A stretch of 64,000 bases of DNA from a virus: positions 1 through 64,000 of IMG/VR virus record IMGVR_UViG_3300025896_000030. One strand, 5' to 3'. Under the pieces are notes generated by a model that was given only the letters and a program-made list of their open reading frames with translations, made no database searches and was not told the DNA's origin. Both the position numbers and the translations under genes were made by a program. Of this stretch, positions 16,113-26,085 are shown in pieces; within the stretch, counting starts at the first letter, position 1; each line of letters begins with the position of its first letter.

Positions 16113-18983
16113 ATGAACAAGACAACCTCCCTGGGAACGCTGATTGTCTATCTCGCGGCGAACGCCACGCAGTACGAGCGGGCGCTCAAGTCGATCGACA
16201 CCTCCACGGCAAATGTCATGGAGCGTGTTGTCAACGCGGCCAAGTATGCGGCTGTCGGCGTGGTAGGCGCGTTGACTGCGATCGGCATTGCGGGAGTCAG
16301 AGAGTTTGCGCAGTTCGACAAAGCCATGACGCGATCGCTAGCGATCATGGACAATGTGACTGCTGAGATGCGTTCAGACATGGCGCAGGTTGCTCGTGAC
16401 ATCGCCAAAACCACGACGACGAGCGCAACGGAGGCAGCACAGGCGTACAAGTATTTGGGATCTGCGGGCCTCTCCGCTGCTCAGGCGATGAAGGCGCTGC
16501 CTGAGGTCGTGAAGTTCGCGGAAGCATCGCAAGTGAGTGCCGAGCAGGCAACGGCGCTTCTGACTCGCTCCGTCGCGAGTCTCGGTCTCGCTTCGGAGGA
16601 TACTGTACAGTACCAGAAAAATCTGGTACGCGTTATGGATGTTCTATCGACAGCCGCGAATGTGGCCGATGGCGATGCGACAGACTACGCAGTCTCGCTG
16701 CGCACGAAGGTGGGCGGATCTCTGCGTCTGCTCAACAAAGACATGGAGGAAGGCGTAGCTGTCCTGATGGCTTACGGAAAGCAAGGCATCCTTGCTGAGA
16801 ATGCAGGCGAGCAACTAGCTCAGGTGCTGCGTGACCTGCAACGCGCTTCAATCGACAATTCACAAGCTTGGGATTTCTTTGGAGGGAAGGTTTTCGATGC
16901 CTCAGGTAAGATGCTGCCTCTTGTGGACATCGTCGAACAGATGGAGAAAATTCTCGGTCCGATGTCGGACGAGATGAAACGCGTTACTCTGACGACGATG
17001 GGTTTCCAAGACCGCTCAGTCAACGCGATGATGGCGTTACTGGGAACGTCTAAATCCATTAGGGAGTACGAGAAGGCGCTCAGGTCCGCCTCAGGTGCGA
17101 CAGCTAAGGTTGCTAATGATCAACTCAAGACGTTTTCGTCGGAAATGACCATCCTGAAACACAATGTGGAGGATGCGTTGCTGACGCTAGGAGACAAGCT
17201 TGTTCCCGTGCTTCAGGTGTTGAACAATGCAATCACAGGCACGTCTAAGGAAATGGGGGGATTAAATACCACTGTCGAAGACATGACGGATTTGATGAAG
17301 AATGGGCTGGTTAACGTGGTGGGAGGAGCGATTGACGTTTTCCGTGGATTTGCAATCATAGGACTGACTGCGCAGCGGGCGCTTAATGGTATCATAGGTG
17401 CGGGTGTCTATCTGGGCAAAGTGATCACTGTTGCTTGGCAAGCTTTTGAGGCGTTTGGTGAGGCGTTGGGTAGAGGGATTTTTTATATTCTCCAAAAAAC
17501 GATCATTTCCGTAAGCACTAAAATTCAGGAAATGAGGAAGTTTATTATTGAGGCAAGTATCGCCTCCACAGAATTTCTGGCTAAGTGGCTCCCGGGAAAA
17601 GCTGGTGAAAAGGCGCAGGAGACAGCCAACAAGTTAGCCTCTGATTTGGAGGATGTTAAAAACAACATCAAGGCTCTGGCAACCGAAAGTGAGATCCTTG
17701 AAAAAGTGATGACTGAAGGGGCTGTGGAGTATGACAAATTTGTGGAGGCAAAAGAAGACCTGAAAAAATTCCACGATGAAGTTGCTGCGGGCACGGACAT
17801 ATATTCACAGGCTAACAAGGAATTGGGTGATCTTAGGGACTGGATAATGGATGAAGGTCCCAGCGGAGCGGGGTTTAAAAAATCAGTCGATGAGCTAACC
17901 GACTCGGTCAAGAAAACCAGGGAGGAAGCCGAAAAAGATTTCGATATGAAAAACATTGAAATGAAGCCCCGCCAACTCATCAAATCTGCGGAGGAGGTCT
18001 CGGCTGCATATCGAGCGTTGGAATGGGGCATGCGCGAGGCGATGAAAGATCCTCTGGGCGATTCTCTGAAGGAGATGAGCAAATACAACGTGCTGCTGGA
18101 AAAAGGCATTATTACAATGGAGGAATTTGACAAGGTGAAACGCTCGATCACCGCCTCTCAAAATCCTTTTATTTCCCCACTCAAGGGCATGGGGACGATG
18201 TCGGGAATTTCCGAGCAGGATCAGGTCACGCAGATAAACAATGAACTTCTGTTGCTCGAGGACAGCTACAAGAAAAAGAAGGAAATGGAGGAACAGTATT
18301 GGAGGGATATGGCAGCCTCTAACACCGTCAATGGACAGCTGACGATCGAACAGGAAAAGCTGCGTCTGGAAACCATGGCTGAGATGCAAGCCACGTATGA
18401 CGCAATGAGGAAGGAGGCAGAGTATGCGCGTGCGCATGTCATCCTCCAAGCGGGGCAGGCGGGATTCGACGCACTCACAGGAGTGATGAAAGACGCGTTC
18501 GGTGAGCAGAAGGGAATCTACAAGGCGATGTTTATCGCCTCGAAAGCGTTCGCCATTGCTGATGCGACTCTGTCGATTCAGCAGGGCATTGCGCAGGCTG
18601 CGAAAGCAGAGCCATGGTGGATGAAAATACCTGCTATGGCAAGTGTTGCTGCTGCAACGGCGGGACTCATAGGGAATATCACTTCAGTGGCTCTGTCATT
18701 CGAGGGAGGCGGCTCTACAGGGAACGCCCCGCGCATCGGAGGGCTTGATGGCAAAGGCGGATTCATGGCAATGTTGCATCCTCAGGAAAGGGTCGTCGAT
18801 GATTACATGGATGAGGAAATCGCATCCCGTGCGCCTAATGTGAATGTGTATCAAACATTCACAGGAGGCGTGACTGAATCTGATCTGATCCGCCAGACGT
18901 CGATCATGAAGCAGGAGACCAAGAGGGAACTTGCCGACGAGATTTCACGAGGCGGAGCTACACGCGAAGCATTCCAACGCTAA
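16113..18983 (+). CDS. Tape measure protein
   Basis: 956 residues, the second longest gene seen. The N-terminal 350 residues match the phage tail tape measure domain (TIGR01760-like): LGTLIVYLAANATQYERALK, repeated Ala-rich helices with an AVGVVGALTAIGIAGVREF membrane-like segment, then KTTTTSATEAAQAYKYLGSAG and LLTRSVASLGL. The centre carries long coiled-coil stretches and a hydrophobic segment, and the C-terminus includes two more hydrophobic helices (FIASKAFAIADATLSIQQGI, WWMKIPAMASVAAATAGLIGN). It sets tail length and may reach the host membrane at ejection. The length implies a tail of roughly 130-150 nm by the usual rule. Confidence 0.9.
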   Translation: MNKTTSLGTLIVYLAANATQYERALKSIDTSTANVMERVVNAAKYAAVGVVGALTAIGIAGVREFAQFDKAMTRSLAIMDNVTAEMRSDMAQVARDIAKTTTTSATEAAQAYKYLGSAGLSAAQAMKALPEVVKFAEASQVSAEQATALLTRSVASLGLASEDTVQYQKNLVRVMDVLSTAANVADGDATDYAVSLRTKVGGSLRLLNKDMEEGVAVLMAYGKQGILAENAGEQLAQVLRDLQRASIDNSQAWDFFGGKVFDASGKMLPLVDIVEQMEKILGPMSDEMKRVTLTTMGFQDRSVNAMMALLGTSKSIREYEKALRSASGATAKVANDQLKTFSSEMTILKHNVEDALLTLGDKLVPVLQVLNNAITGTSKEMGGLNTTVEDMTDLMKNGLVNVVGGAIDVFRGFAIIGLTAQRALNGIIGAGVYLGKVITVAWQAFEAFGEALGRGIFYILQKTIISVSTKIQEMRKFIIEASIASTEFLAKWLPGKAGEKAQETANKLASDLEDVKNNIKALATESEILEKVMTEGAVEYDKFVEAKEDLKKFHDEVAAGTDIYSQANKELGDLRDWIMDEGPSGAGFKKSVDELTDSVKKTREEAEKDFDMKNIEMKPRQLIKSAEEVSAAYRALEWGMREAMKDPLGDSLKEMSKYNVLLEKGIITMEEFDKVKRSITASQNPFISPLKGMGTMSGISEQDQVTQINNELLLLEDSYKKKKEMEEQYWRDMAASNTVNGQLTIEQEKLRLETMAEMQATYDAMRKEAEYARAHVILQAGQAGFDALTGVMKDAFGEQKGIYKAMFIASKAFAIADATLSIQQGIAQAAKAEPWWMKIPAMASVAAATAGLIGNITSVALSFEGGGSTGNAPRIGGLDGKGGFMAMLHPQERVVDDYMDEEIASRAPNVNVYQTFTGGVTESDLIRQTSIMKQETKRELADEISRGGATREAFQR

Positions 18984-18989
18984 TTTACC

Positions 18990-19616
18990 ATGGCCATTGC
19001 ATATCCACTCACAGCTCCCGAGCGCCCGGGATTTAGAAACTTCTCCTGGGAAGGTGAATCTGCGGTCGTAGTACAAAAACGCGAATTCACCTTCCAGCAG
19101 AAAGCCTATGGGTGGGATGGTCAGATCAGACGAGCGAACTGCGAACTAGGTCCGCTCATCAATCGCGACATCATCGCGGAATGGGACGCGTTCATCATGT
19201 CGCTGAATGGGCAGCAAGGAACGTTCTATCTTCAGGATCCTTATCAATTTCGTTCCCGTGGGAACATTAAAAACTACCCAGGCGCAAGCGGCTCTGTGCA
19301 AGGAGCAGATCAGATCGGAGAATCGATTGTCACTGATGGTTGGCCGACAGGCGTGGCTAATCTGTTCAAAAAATCTGACTGGATATCGATTGGAGGTAGA
19401 CTGTACCAATTGAGAGGAGACGTGAATAGTGACGGAGGCGGAGTCGCTACACTGCCCATCTGGCCATTCGCTCGCAAGGATCTTGCTAACGACGCTACTA
19501 TTTTGACGGGGGAGAATGCTAAAGGCATCTTTCGCATGCTGCATTTTCCTCGCCTCGAATGGAACGTCGAGGAGCAGCGAGACGGCATCAGCTTTTCCTG
19601 TGAGGAGGCATTCTAA
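18990..19616 (+). CDS. Putative distal tail / minor tail protein
   Basis: 208 residues after the tape measure, the normal place for a distal tail protein. It starts with MAIAYPLTAPERPGFRNF, followed by a beta-rich body (WEGESAVVVQKREFTFQ) and GQQGTFYLQDPYQF, a stretch common in tail proteins of this region in proteobacterial and other siphophages. Family name not certain. Confidence 0.6.
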   Translation: MAIAYPLTAPERPGFRNFSWEGESAVVVQKREFTFQQKAYGWDGQIRRANCELGPLINRDIIAEWDAFIMSLNGQQGTFYLQDPYQFRSRGNIKNYPGASGSVQGADQIGESIVTDGWPTGVANLFKKSDWISIGGRLYQLRGDVNSDGGGVATLPIWPFARKDLANDATILTGENAKGIFRMLHFPRLEWNVEEQRDGISFSCEEAF

Positions 19617-20197
19617 TGGCAGCTAGAGAGCTAACTCCTGAGATCATTGCTCTGATCAAAGGCAAAACGATCTTGCCTGCGTTGTTCATTCTCGCAGACT
19701 TCCCCACCACTCCCCGCTATGTTTGGACAGGGAAAGGACAGCAAGTGTTGAACGGTCACACTTACATTGGCATCGGTGGGCTGATCTCGATGGATCAAGC
19801 TGTTCAGGAAACTGTCGATACGGGAACGCAGGGCATCAGGTTTCAGCTAAGCGGGCTGGAGGACTCTGTTATTCAGGAGATCACGACCGACAATTATCAA
19901 GGACACGAGGTCAGGATTGATCTCGGATTCTACGATCCCGCTAATTGGGATTTGTGGATGATGCCGGATGCGTTCTGGAGAGGAACGCTAGACACTGACG
20001 AGGAGAACATCTCATCTAAGGAAAGGACGCTGACAATCTATGCGGAGCATCGCATGGTGGACATCTTGAGGAAACGGGAATTCAGATACACGCAAAAGCA
20101 TCAGGAACAACTGTATCCCATGTCCGGGGACACAGGTTTGATGCACATCGAAAGAATCATTGATATTTCCATTCCATGGGGGAGGACGCAGAAATGA
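19616..20197 (+). CDS. Putative tail protein (DUF2163-like region)
   Basis: 193 residues; start overlaps the preceding stop (TAATG). It has alternating strands with IGIGGLISMDQAVQETVDTG, GIRFQLSGLEDSVIQ and WRGTLDTDEENISSKERTL, the pattern of small tail tip components upstream of NlpC/DUF6950-like proteins and the J protein. It probably sits in the tail tip. Confidence 0.6.
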   Translation: MAARELTPEIIALIKGKTILPALFILADFPTTPRYVWTGKGQQVLNGHTYIGIGGLISMDQAVQETVDTGTQGIRFQLSGLEDSVIQEITTDNYQGHEVRIDLGFYDPANWDLWMMPDAFWRGTLDTDEENISSKERTLTIYAEHRMVDILRKREFRYTQKHQEQLYPMSGDTGLMHIERIIDISIPWGRTQK

Positions 20198-20637
20198 GGC
20201 TGACTAAAATCGCTGGATGGGACACGCGGATGGCTCAGTACATCCACGAGAACTTTGGTCGCACGTTCGATCGCGGAGAATTCGATTGTCGCAAGATGGT
20301 TTGTGAAATTCTGTTCGACATCACGGGCTTCGACTTCGGCAAGGACTGGGAAGGAAAGTATTCCAACGATAACGAGGCGAAGGAGATGCTTGAATCCTTG
20401 GGTCCTGATTCTTTCTTCCGTCTTTGCGACGATACTTTCTCAGCTGTGGGCTGGGAGAAAGTGAACTGGAAGCTAGCGCATCGAGGCGATCCTGTTTTCT
20501 TTGAATCCAAGAAAGACCCGTGGGCAGGATGTCTCGCAATCTGTGGAGGGCAGCATGCGTGGACGCCTACGGAAAAAGGACTGACTCGTCTGCCCATGAA
20601 ACTAGCACGCATGGCGTGGAAAATTCCCTATGTTTGA
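20194..20637 (+). CDS. DUF6950-like tail-associated protein
   Basis: 147 residues from ATG 20194 (ATGA overlap). The pattern FDCRKMVCEILFDITGFDFG near residues 29-48, HRGDPVFFES, AICGGQHAWTPTEKGLTRLPM and RMAWKI is that of the DUF6950 family, found in the place normally taken by an NlpC/P60-like peptidase in tail modules (DCxxxV and H positions are similar). Whether it is an active peptidase cannot be judged from the sequence. Confidence 0.65.
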   Translation: MRLTKIAGWDTRMAQYIHENFGRTFDRGEFDCRKMVCEILFDITGFDFGKDWEGKYSNDNEAKEMLESLGPDSFFRLCDDTFSAVGWEKVNWKLAHRGDPVFFESKKDPWAGCLAICGGQHAWTPTEKGLTRLPMKLARMAWKIPYV

Positions 20638-23506
20638 CTTTTACCCAACCATCATAGCTGGCATTGACCCATTCTCGTGGGTCATGATCGCACTGTTTGC
20701 GGTCAGTGGCGCGGTATCGTATGTTTCCTACCAGAAGGCAAAGAAAGCTGCGCAGCAGCAAACGCGCCAGAAGTCAGGACTGCTGTACCAGACTAGGGGT
20801 TCTGCATTGCCTCGTCGCATTCCCTACGGGATGGTTCGACTGGGAGGCATCGAGGACAATGTCGCTGCTAGCGGACCCGAAAACGAATATATGCATTACA
20901 TCCTGATTTGGGGGGAAGGACCCATCAGGAAGATCATCGAATTACAGTTTGACGGCGTCAAAGTAGAGCTGGAGGATTCGGGAGGGGGACTGCTAGTTCC
21001 TGTCGAAGGGTCTCCCTATGCGGGGCACGTTCAGATTCAGCACAATCTGGGCACGCTCGATCAAGAGGCTTTGGGTGTCGGGGAAATTCCCGAATGGACG
21101 GTAAACGACAAGTTGATAGGCATCGCTCATTCGTGGCTCAGGCTGAAATACAACGCGGACAAGTTTCCTAATGGAATTCCTTCTGCGTCTGTCGTGCTTG
21201 AAGGTCGGGTGGACATTTATGATCCGAGGGATGAGTCAACGGGGTATTCGACGAATCCCTCCTTGATTCAGAATCATTTCATGTGTCTCCAGAAGATGGG
21301 ACCTGGGCTGGACTATGATGACGACATTGGAGAAGATGAGTTAGTTGCAGCTGCGAACGCGTGCGATGAGGAACCTACGATCAATGGAGGGTCGACAGGA
21401 TCGGGGTCAGGCGGAGGTGGGGAAGTCAAAGGACCTCGCTACACATTCAACGGTGTTATCGACCTCAGCAGATCAGCGGAGGAAAACATTCGCATATTCC
21501 GTACCTCGATGGCGGGGATTTCTGCTTATGTGGGAGGACGATGGAGAGTGTATGCGGGTGTCTATCGCGAGCCTTCCTTCGTCATCGACAAAACCAACCT
21601 AGTGGGACCCATTGTCACGCGCACACGTAGCAGCAAGCGAGACCGGTTCAATATCATTAATGGTGTCTATGTATCGCCGGCGACAGCGTATCAACCGACT
21701 GACTTCCGGTCTTACAGGCGGGATGACCTTATAGCTGAGGACGGGGAAGAATTGCCCGATGACATCGAGCTCCTGAACACCGAAAGCCAGTCGATGTGCC
21801 GTCGTCTCGCGAAGATATTCCTTCTGAGGTCGAGGTATTCCCGCTCGTGTACCGTGCAGGTCGACATCGAGGCATTGGAAGTATCGCCCGGGGAGACGTG
21901 TTATCTCAATTTCCCCGAACTGGGATACGACATGACACCCATGGACATTCAGACATTGTCCATGTCTATCACGGAAGGAAAGATTTCCTTCTCGATGAAC
22001 CTCAAGGAAACGAATCCTCTGATTTACGAACCTGATCCTGATGAGGAGGGGGATTCAGGCGCCACGTATCTCGGCACTCGTTTCGCTCCGCCTCATCAAA
22101 GACCTGGAGCGGTCCCAGAAGGAGGAAACAACAACGAATCGTACTACCCCGACCTGTTCGACATTTATCAAAGGTTCCCTGGAATTCAGGAGGTGTATTG
22201 CAAGGCTCGTGGAGGTACTGCAACAGTGGCGGGGTTCGCAGAATTCACGGATGCCTCGACGCCTAAGCGTTACTACTTGGAGCAGAAGCAGAGCGGAAGT
22301 CAGGTGGAGTGTTTCTACAATACACCCGGCGGAGGCGGCGGGTGTGCAGAGGACGCTTGCAACGATCCTACCGGAATATACGCATGGCTTCAATTCCAAG
22401 CTACGTGTAACATGGATGGAATGGGATATAAAATACACGTGGAGCGTGTTGATTTTTTGGTGGAGTCTGTCGTTTTGGAAAGCACAGGACAGGTCTCGCT
22501 CAATTGGAAAGTTGTAATAGCTAAGGAAAACGGGGGAGGCGGCAGCAAGGTAAAACTAGCGGGTGAGTGGCTTGTTTATAACTTCTCCGCTGGGACGCAC
22601 ACAGGTACGATTACAAGAAACAATGGAACCATTGGAGCATTGGAGGTTATAGCAGACTACAATTCAGCTGGTTGTGGGGGACCTCCAGGGTATATTGTTA
22701 GTGGAGGAGGAGACTGGGAAACGCCTCCTTCTAATTGGGGAGCAACTGCGGGAGGATTTGTCACCAACATCAATTTTTGTATTCCCGACACATCATCCAC
22801 TAGGTGGGTCGCAAAGGGTTCTGCGATCATTGATCCTGCTGTGGATGTAGATGAAGCAACCACAGACAATCGCGAGAAGGAAACGATTTACGCTGATGGG
22901 TGTCAACCACCCATGTCGGGGGGAAGTTCTACTTCCTCAACGGATCCTTTCATATCAGGAACAGGAGGCGGCAAAGTGTCGGCTGTGATCGTTGCACGCA
23001 CGACCAAGACGCAGCCGTCAACAAATGCCTGTGTGAGTGATCTACGGATTACTCATTCAGACATGAAGGTGGAGTTGCTGAATGAAGACGACGATGATGC
23101 TGCCATCGCTCGCTTGATGTCAGATCAGCCTGATTGGAGTGAATTGGAATGGGGCGATGCGATGCTTATGCCTCCAGCAGGGCAGCTGTTCACTGAGGAC
23201 GGATGTCCGTCTGAATGGTCTGGTCGCGGATATGGTGCTTATAACGGCAGAAATACGACATACCTGCAAAAGAGAGTCCTGCTTAAACTGTATGGTTTCA
23301 ATGCTGCCGGCGCGTATAAGGTGCGCGTGTTCCTGACAGGCAGACACATGCCTACTGGCGACGTAGTCGCGAATAAAAAGGTCCTCACATTCGAGACCTA
23401 CGCTGATGGATTGGGCAATACGGAATTTGAGTTCGACATGCCGCTCCAAGAATTCTGGCGTTTCTGGATGTCGGACATTCGTTACTATAAAATGGGGATG
23501 ACCTGA
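20630..23506 (+). CDS. Tail tip / host specificity protein (lambda gpJ-like)
   Basis: 958 residues. The N-terminus has a hydrophobic helix (WVMIALFAVSGAVSYVSY) and then RRIPYGMVRLGG and EYMHYILIWGEGPIRKIIEL, typical of the first domain of phage J-like tip proteins, where the GEG..i.. segment is common. A Gly/Ser-rich linker at about 260 and a second domain with TYRSSKRDRFNIINGVYVSP-like text and YDMTPMDIQTLSMSITEGKI are also in keeping with J. The C-terminal 450 residues, with several CxxC clusters, appear specific to this phage and probably bind the receptor or fibre. Confidence 0.75.
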   Translation: MFDFYPTIIAGIDPFSWVMIALFAVSGAVSYVSYQKAKKAAQQQTRQKSGLLYQTRGSALPRRIPYGMVRLGGIEDNVAASGPENEYMHYILIWGEGPIRKIIELQFDGVKVELEDSGGGLLVPVEGSPYAGHVQIQHNLGTLDQEALGVGEIPEWTVNDKLIGIAHSWLRLKYNADKFPNGIPSASVVLEGRVDIYDPRDESTGYSTNPSLIQNHFMCLQKMGPGLDYDDDIGEDELVAAANACDEEPTINGGSTGSGSGGGGEVKGPRYTFNGVIDLSRSAEENIRIFRTSMAGISAYVGGRWRVYAGVYREPSFVIDKTNLVGPIVTRTRSSKRDRFNIINGVYVSPATAYQPTDFRSYRRDDLIAEDGEELPDDIELLNTESQSMCRRLAKIFLLRSRYSRSCTVQVDIEALEVSPGETCYLNFPELGYDMTPMDIQTLSMSITEGKISFSMNLKETNPLIYEPDPDEEGDSGATYLGTRFAPPHQRPGAVPEGGNNNESYYPDLFDIYQRFPGIQEVYCKARGGTATVAGFAEFTDASTPKRYYLEQKQSGSQVECFYNTPGGGGGCAEDACNDPTGIYAWLQFQATCNMDGMGYKIHVERVDFLVESVVLESTGQVSLNWKVVIAKENGGGGSKVKLAGEWLVYNFSAGTHTGTITRNNGTIGALEVIADYNSAGCGGPPGYIVSGGGDWETPPSNWGATAGGFVTNINFCIPDTSSTRWVAKGSAIIDPAVDVDEATTDNREKETIYADGCQPPMSGGSSTSSTDPFISGTGGGKVSAVIVARTTKTQPSTNACVSDLRITHSDMKVELLNEDDDDAAIARLMSDQPDWSELEWGDAMLMPPAGQLFTEDGCPSEWSGRGYGAYNGRNTTYLQKRVLLKLYGFNAAGAYKVRVFLTGRHMPTGDVVANKKVLTFETYADGLGNTEFEFDMPLQEFWRFWMSDIRYYKMGMT

Positions 23507-23826
23507 TGCCTCTGCTGACTCCAATCCATGTCTTCGATAAGAAGACCAAGCATGACAGACGGATGCCTAGTCTCGCTCGTCGCGTCATCAACGTGACCGC
23601 GTCGGCACCTGCGATTGTAGCATCTGGATTTGCTAAAACTCCTGATAAGGAGATAGAACACAGGAAGGACGTATGCGAAAACAAGTGCCCTCTGAAGCTG
23701 TGGGATCCGACAGCGTACAACGGTGCGGGTACGTGTCTCCATAAAAAATGTGGATGCAACATGAAGTTGAAAAACAGATTTGAAGTTTCACGCTGTCCTG
23801 AAAACTTCTGGGAAACAATAAAATGA
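23506..23826 (+). CDS. Small cysteine-rich protein
   Basis: 106 residues, TGATG overlap with the tip gene and ATGA overlap with the fibre gene. The last 50 residues contain six cysteines (CENKCP, CLHKKCGC, RCPENFW), a likely zinc-binding or disulfide module seen in phage tail regions as a CP..YW-type domain. Its role is unknown; it could be a chaperone or fibre attachment protein. Confidence 0.6.
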   Translation: MPLLTPIHVFDKKTKHDRRMPSLARRVINVTASAPAIVASGFAKTPDKEIEHRKDVCENKCPLKLWDPTAYNGAGTCLHKKCGCNMKLKNRFEVSRCPENFWETIK

Positions 23827-26066
23827 GAGTCATTCCATTAACCGGGACTGATGAAGATAGGATTTTGACGCAGGAACTCGGTCTGATTCGCCCTTACGAG
23901 CTTCACTCGACGGATCAGGTCAGATTGTTTCTTGGCGGAGTCCCGATTGGACCTGCGTTCTACAACACCGTAAATACCAATTCACTCGTCCTTCTAAACG
24001 AGGACGAAGCGCGAGGAGTTTTCCCCGGGGACTTTGCGTATAACGAGGAAACCAACAGTGTCTGGCTGTGTCGTGCCAACAGAGGCGAGGATGCAGGAAC
24101 TAACGATGACGATTGGATAAATCTCAATTCGGCTGTCGGAGACATTTCAGGAACTGAATTAACCACAGCTGATTTCACGCTGCTTGGAAGATCGACTGAA
24201 AGCTCAACAGGTGAAGGCGCGATCGAGCAGATCAAAATTGCAGGAGGACTTGTACTGGAAGACGGATTTTTGAGCACCAGTGGTCCTTTGATAAACACTA
24301 CCTACACAGCGAAGGAAGGCACACTTATAGGCAGGTGGGAGGACTCGTCAGATTCGACGGAAGGGGGATTGCAGGAAATCTCACTCGGTAAGTATCTCTC
24401 CTTCGCGGATGCTGTATTGGAGGTAACAGGACTTGTGGAGCTGGAAGGGTACGATGAAGGAGACATTTTAGTTGCCGACGATTACGGAAATCTGGCACCT
24501 CTCACTATAGGGAAGGAAGGACAAGTGCTGACAGTGACCGGGGGGGTTCCCACGTGGGAAGATGCAACTGGAGGTGGTGATATCACTACAGACAAAGCGT
24601 GGGCAGCAAAAGGTGACCTGATCGTTGCGACTGGAAACGATGCTGCGGCTATCGTATCGATTGGTTCCTCAAATCAAGTTCTGACTGTGGTAGGAGGAAC
24701 TGCTGCGTGGGCTAATCTTCCCACTGTCACGACAATCGCTAACGATGCCATTTGGGCTGCCAAAGGAGACATCGTTTATGCAACGGGAAATGACGCTGCG
24801 GCTGTATTGTCTATTGGATCCACTAATCAAGTGTTGACGGTGGTCAGCGGACAGCCTGCTTGGGCAAATGCTCCGACAGGAGACGTGTCCAAGGATACGA
24901 TTTGGGATGCGGCAGGCGATCTTGCTGTTGGCACGGGATCTGACGCAGCTGCAAGGTTGGCTCGTGGGTCTAACGGACAGGTGTTGACGTCAGGTGCTTC
25001 TACCATTTCCTGGGTAACTCCCAAAACTGTCGCGACGGATGTAATCTTTGACGCTAAAGGGGATTTGGCTGTGGGCACAGGCGCTGACACAGCCTCACGT
25101 TTGGCTGTGGGCACAAACGGTCAAATACTTTCGGCTAATTCGGCACAAGCAACAGGGCTTCAGTGGATCGCTAATAACGCATGGGCTAATCCCATGACTA
25201 CTAAAGGGGACATGGTCATCAGAGACGCCTCCAATGCTAATGCTCGATTGGCCATCGGAAAAACGGGACAGTTGCTGAATGTAGCAGGAACTGGAGTTCC
25301 CGCATGGACCGATAGACCAACACAAAAAGGCAGTTGGGTTGAAGGCAATGTTGACTCTCCGGATGTCCCATTGAATTGGGTGTCTAATGGAGATTCTAAT
25401 GGCGTGTTTTATTACATTGGAACCGATTTTGGCATAAACAGCTGGAGCAATCCTCAAGCGACAGGTCAAATTTTGGCTGCGGCCTACCCTAACACTACAT
25501 CTGGAACGGTGAGTAAATGGACTAATAGAAATCCAGAATATGAGTACGTAGGAGGTGGAGGTGGGACAAATTGGATTGCATTTGATTTAGGTAATGACAA
25601 CAGACAACTACTGTTGAAAGAATACACGTTCCAAAACTATTCGAGTGCTGATAGATATGCCCGAAACTGGAAAATACAGGGAACCAATAGCGTCGCGTCA
25701 TGGAATTCTGCTGGCATTATTGGAGCTTCTTGGACGGACTTAGATACCAGAGTAAACGACACCACGATGGGAGGAGGTGCTTATGCATGGGCACATTACA
25801 CAATCGCATCCCCCGGAAGTAATCGCTATCGGTTTTTTAGAATTCTTCAAACAGGAGGAGACAGTCTTGGGGGAAATTACATATGCACAAATGAAATTGA
25901 GCTATATGGTGATTTCCAGCATGAATTAGGAACCCCAGACTATCTGCTCAATCTGCTTCCTCAACTAGCTACTCCTGATCCTCCGGCTGAGGGATTTCTA
26001 CTCTTCGTTGAGAGCGGAAACCTCAAGTGTATAGATGATCTTGGTAACGTCACAACACTTGCTTAA
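23823..26066 (+). CDS. Tail fibre protein with repeat modules and discoidin-like end
   Basis: 747 residues. The N-terminal 200 residues are a fibre base. From about residue 258 to 500 there are five repeats of about 45 residues with the core xAKGDLxVxTGxDAAARLxxGxNGQVLTV....W, well known in phage and bacterial fibres. Residues 520-700 (WKIQGTNS, SWTDLDTRV, YRFFRILQTGG, CTNEIELYG) resemble an F5/8-type C (discoidin) carbohydrate-binding domain, and a short LDDLGNVTTLA-like end closes the protein. It is probably the receptor-binding fibre. Start overlaps the upstream stop by ATGA. Confidence 0.8.
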   Translation: MRVIPLTGTDEDRILTQELGLIRPYELHSTDQVRLFLGGVPIGPAFYNTVNTNSLVLLNEDEARGVFPGDFAYNEETNSVWLCRANRGEDAGTNDDDWINLNSAVGDISGTELTTADFTLLGRSTESSTGEGAIEQIKIAGGLVLEDGFLSTSGPLINTTYTAKEGTLIGRWEDSSDSTEGGLQEISLGKYLSFADAVLEVTGLVELEGYDEGDILVADDYGNLAPLTIGKEGQVLTVTGGVPTWEDATGGGDITTDKAWAAKGDLIVATGNDAAAIVSIGSSNQVLTVVGGTAAWANLPTVTTIANDAIWAAKGDIVYATGNDAAAVLSIGSTNQVLTVVSGQPAWANAPTGDVSKDTIWDAAGDLAVGTGSDAAARLARGSNGQVLTSGASTISWVTPKTVATDVIFDAKGDLAVGTGADTASRLAVGTNGQILSANSAQATGLQWIANNAWANPMTTKGDMVIRDASNANARLAIGKTGQLLNVAGTGVPAWTDRPTQKGSWVEGNVDSPDVPLNWVSNGDSNGVFYYIGTDFGINSWSNPQATGQILAAAYPNTTSGTVSKWTNRNPEYEYVGGGGGTNWIAFDLGNDNRQLLLKEYTFQNYSSADRYARNWKIQGTNSVASWNSAGIIGASWTDLDTRVNDTTMGGGAYAWAHYTIASPGSNRYRFFRILQTGGDSLGGNYICTNEIELYGDFQHELGTPDYLLNLLPQLATPDPPAEGFLLFVESGNLKCIDDLGNVTTLA
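24590..25320 (+). repeat. Five degenerate coding repeats in the fibre gene
   Basis: Five consecutive modules of 110-140 bases encode the KGDLxVxTG...NGQVLTV...W motif. They are related at protein level but clearly diverged in DNA, so they are old duplications. Coordinates are approximate. Confidence 0.75.
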
Positions 26067-26085
26067 ATCGGCACCAAAAGGAACT

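Noticed and set aside
20194-20637. NlpC/P60 peptidase or endolysin
   Set aside because: A DCxxxV and an H are present, but the full catalytic set is unclear and the pattern is closer to DUF6950; no other lysin was seen.
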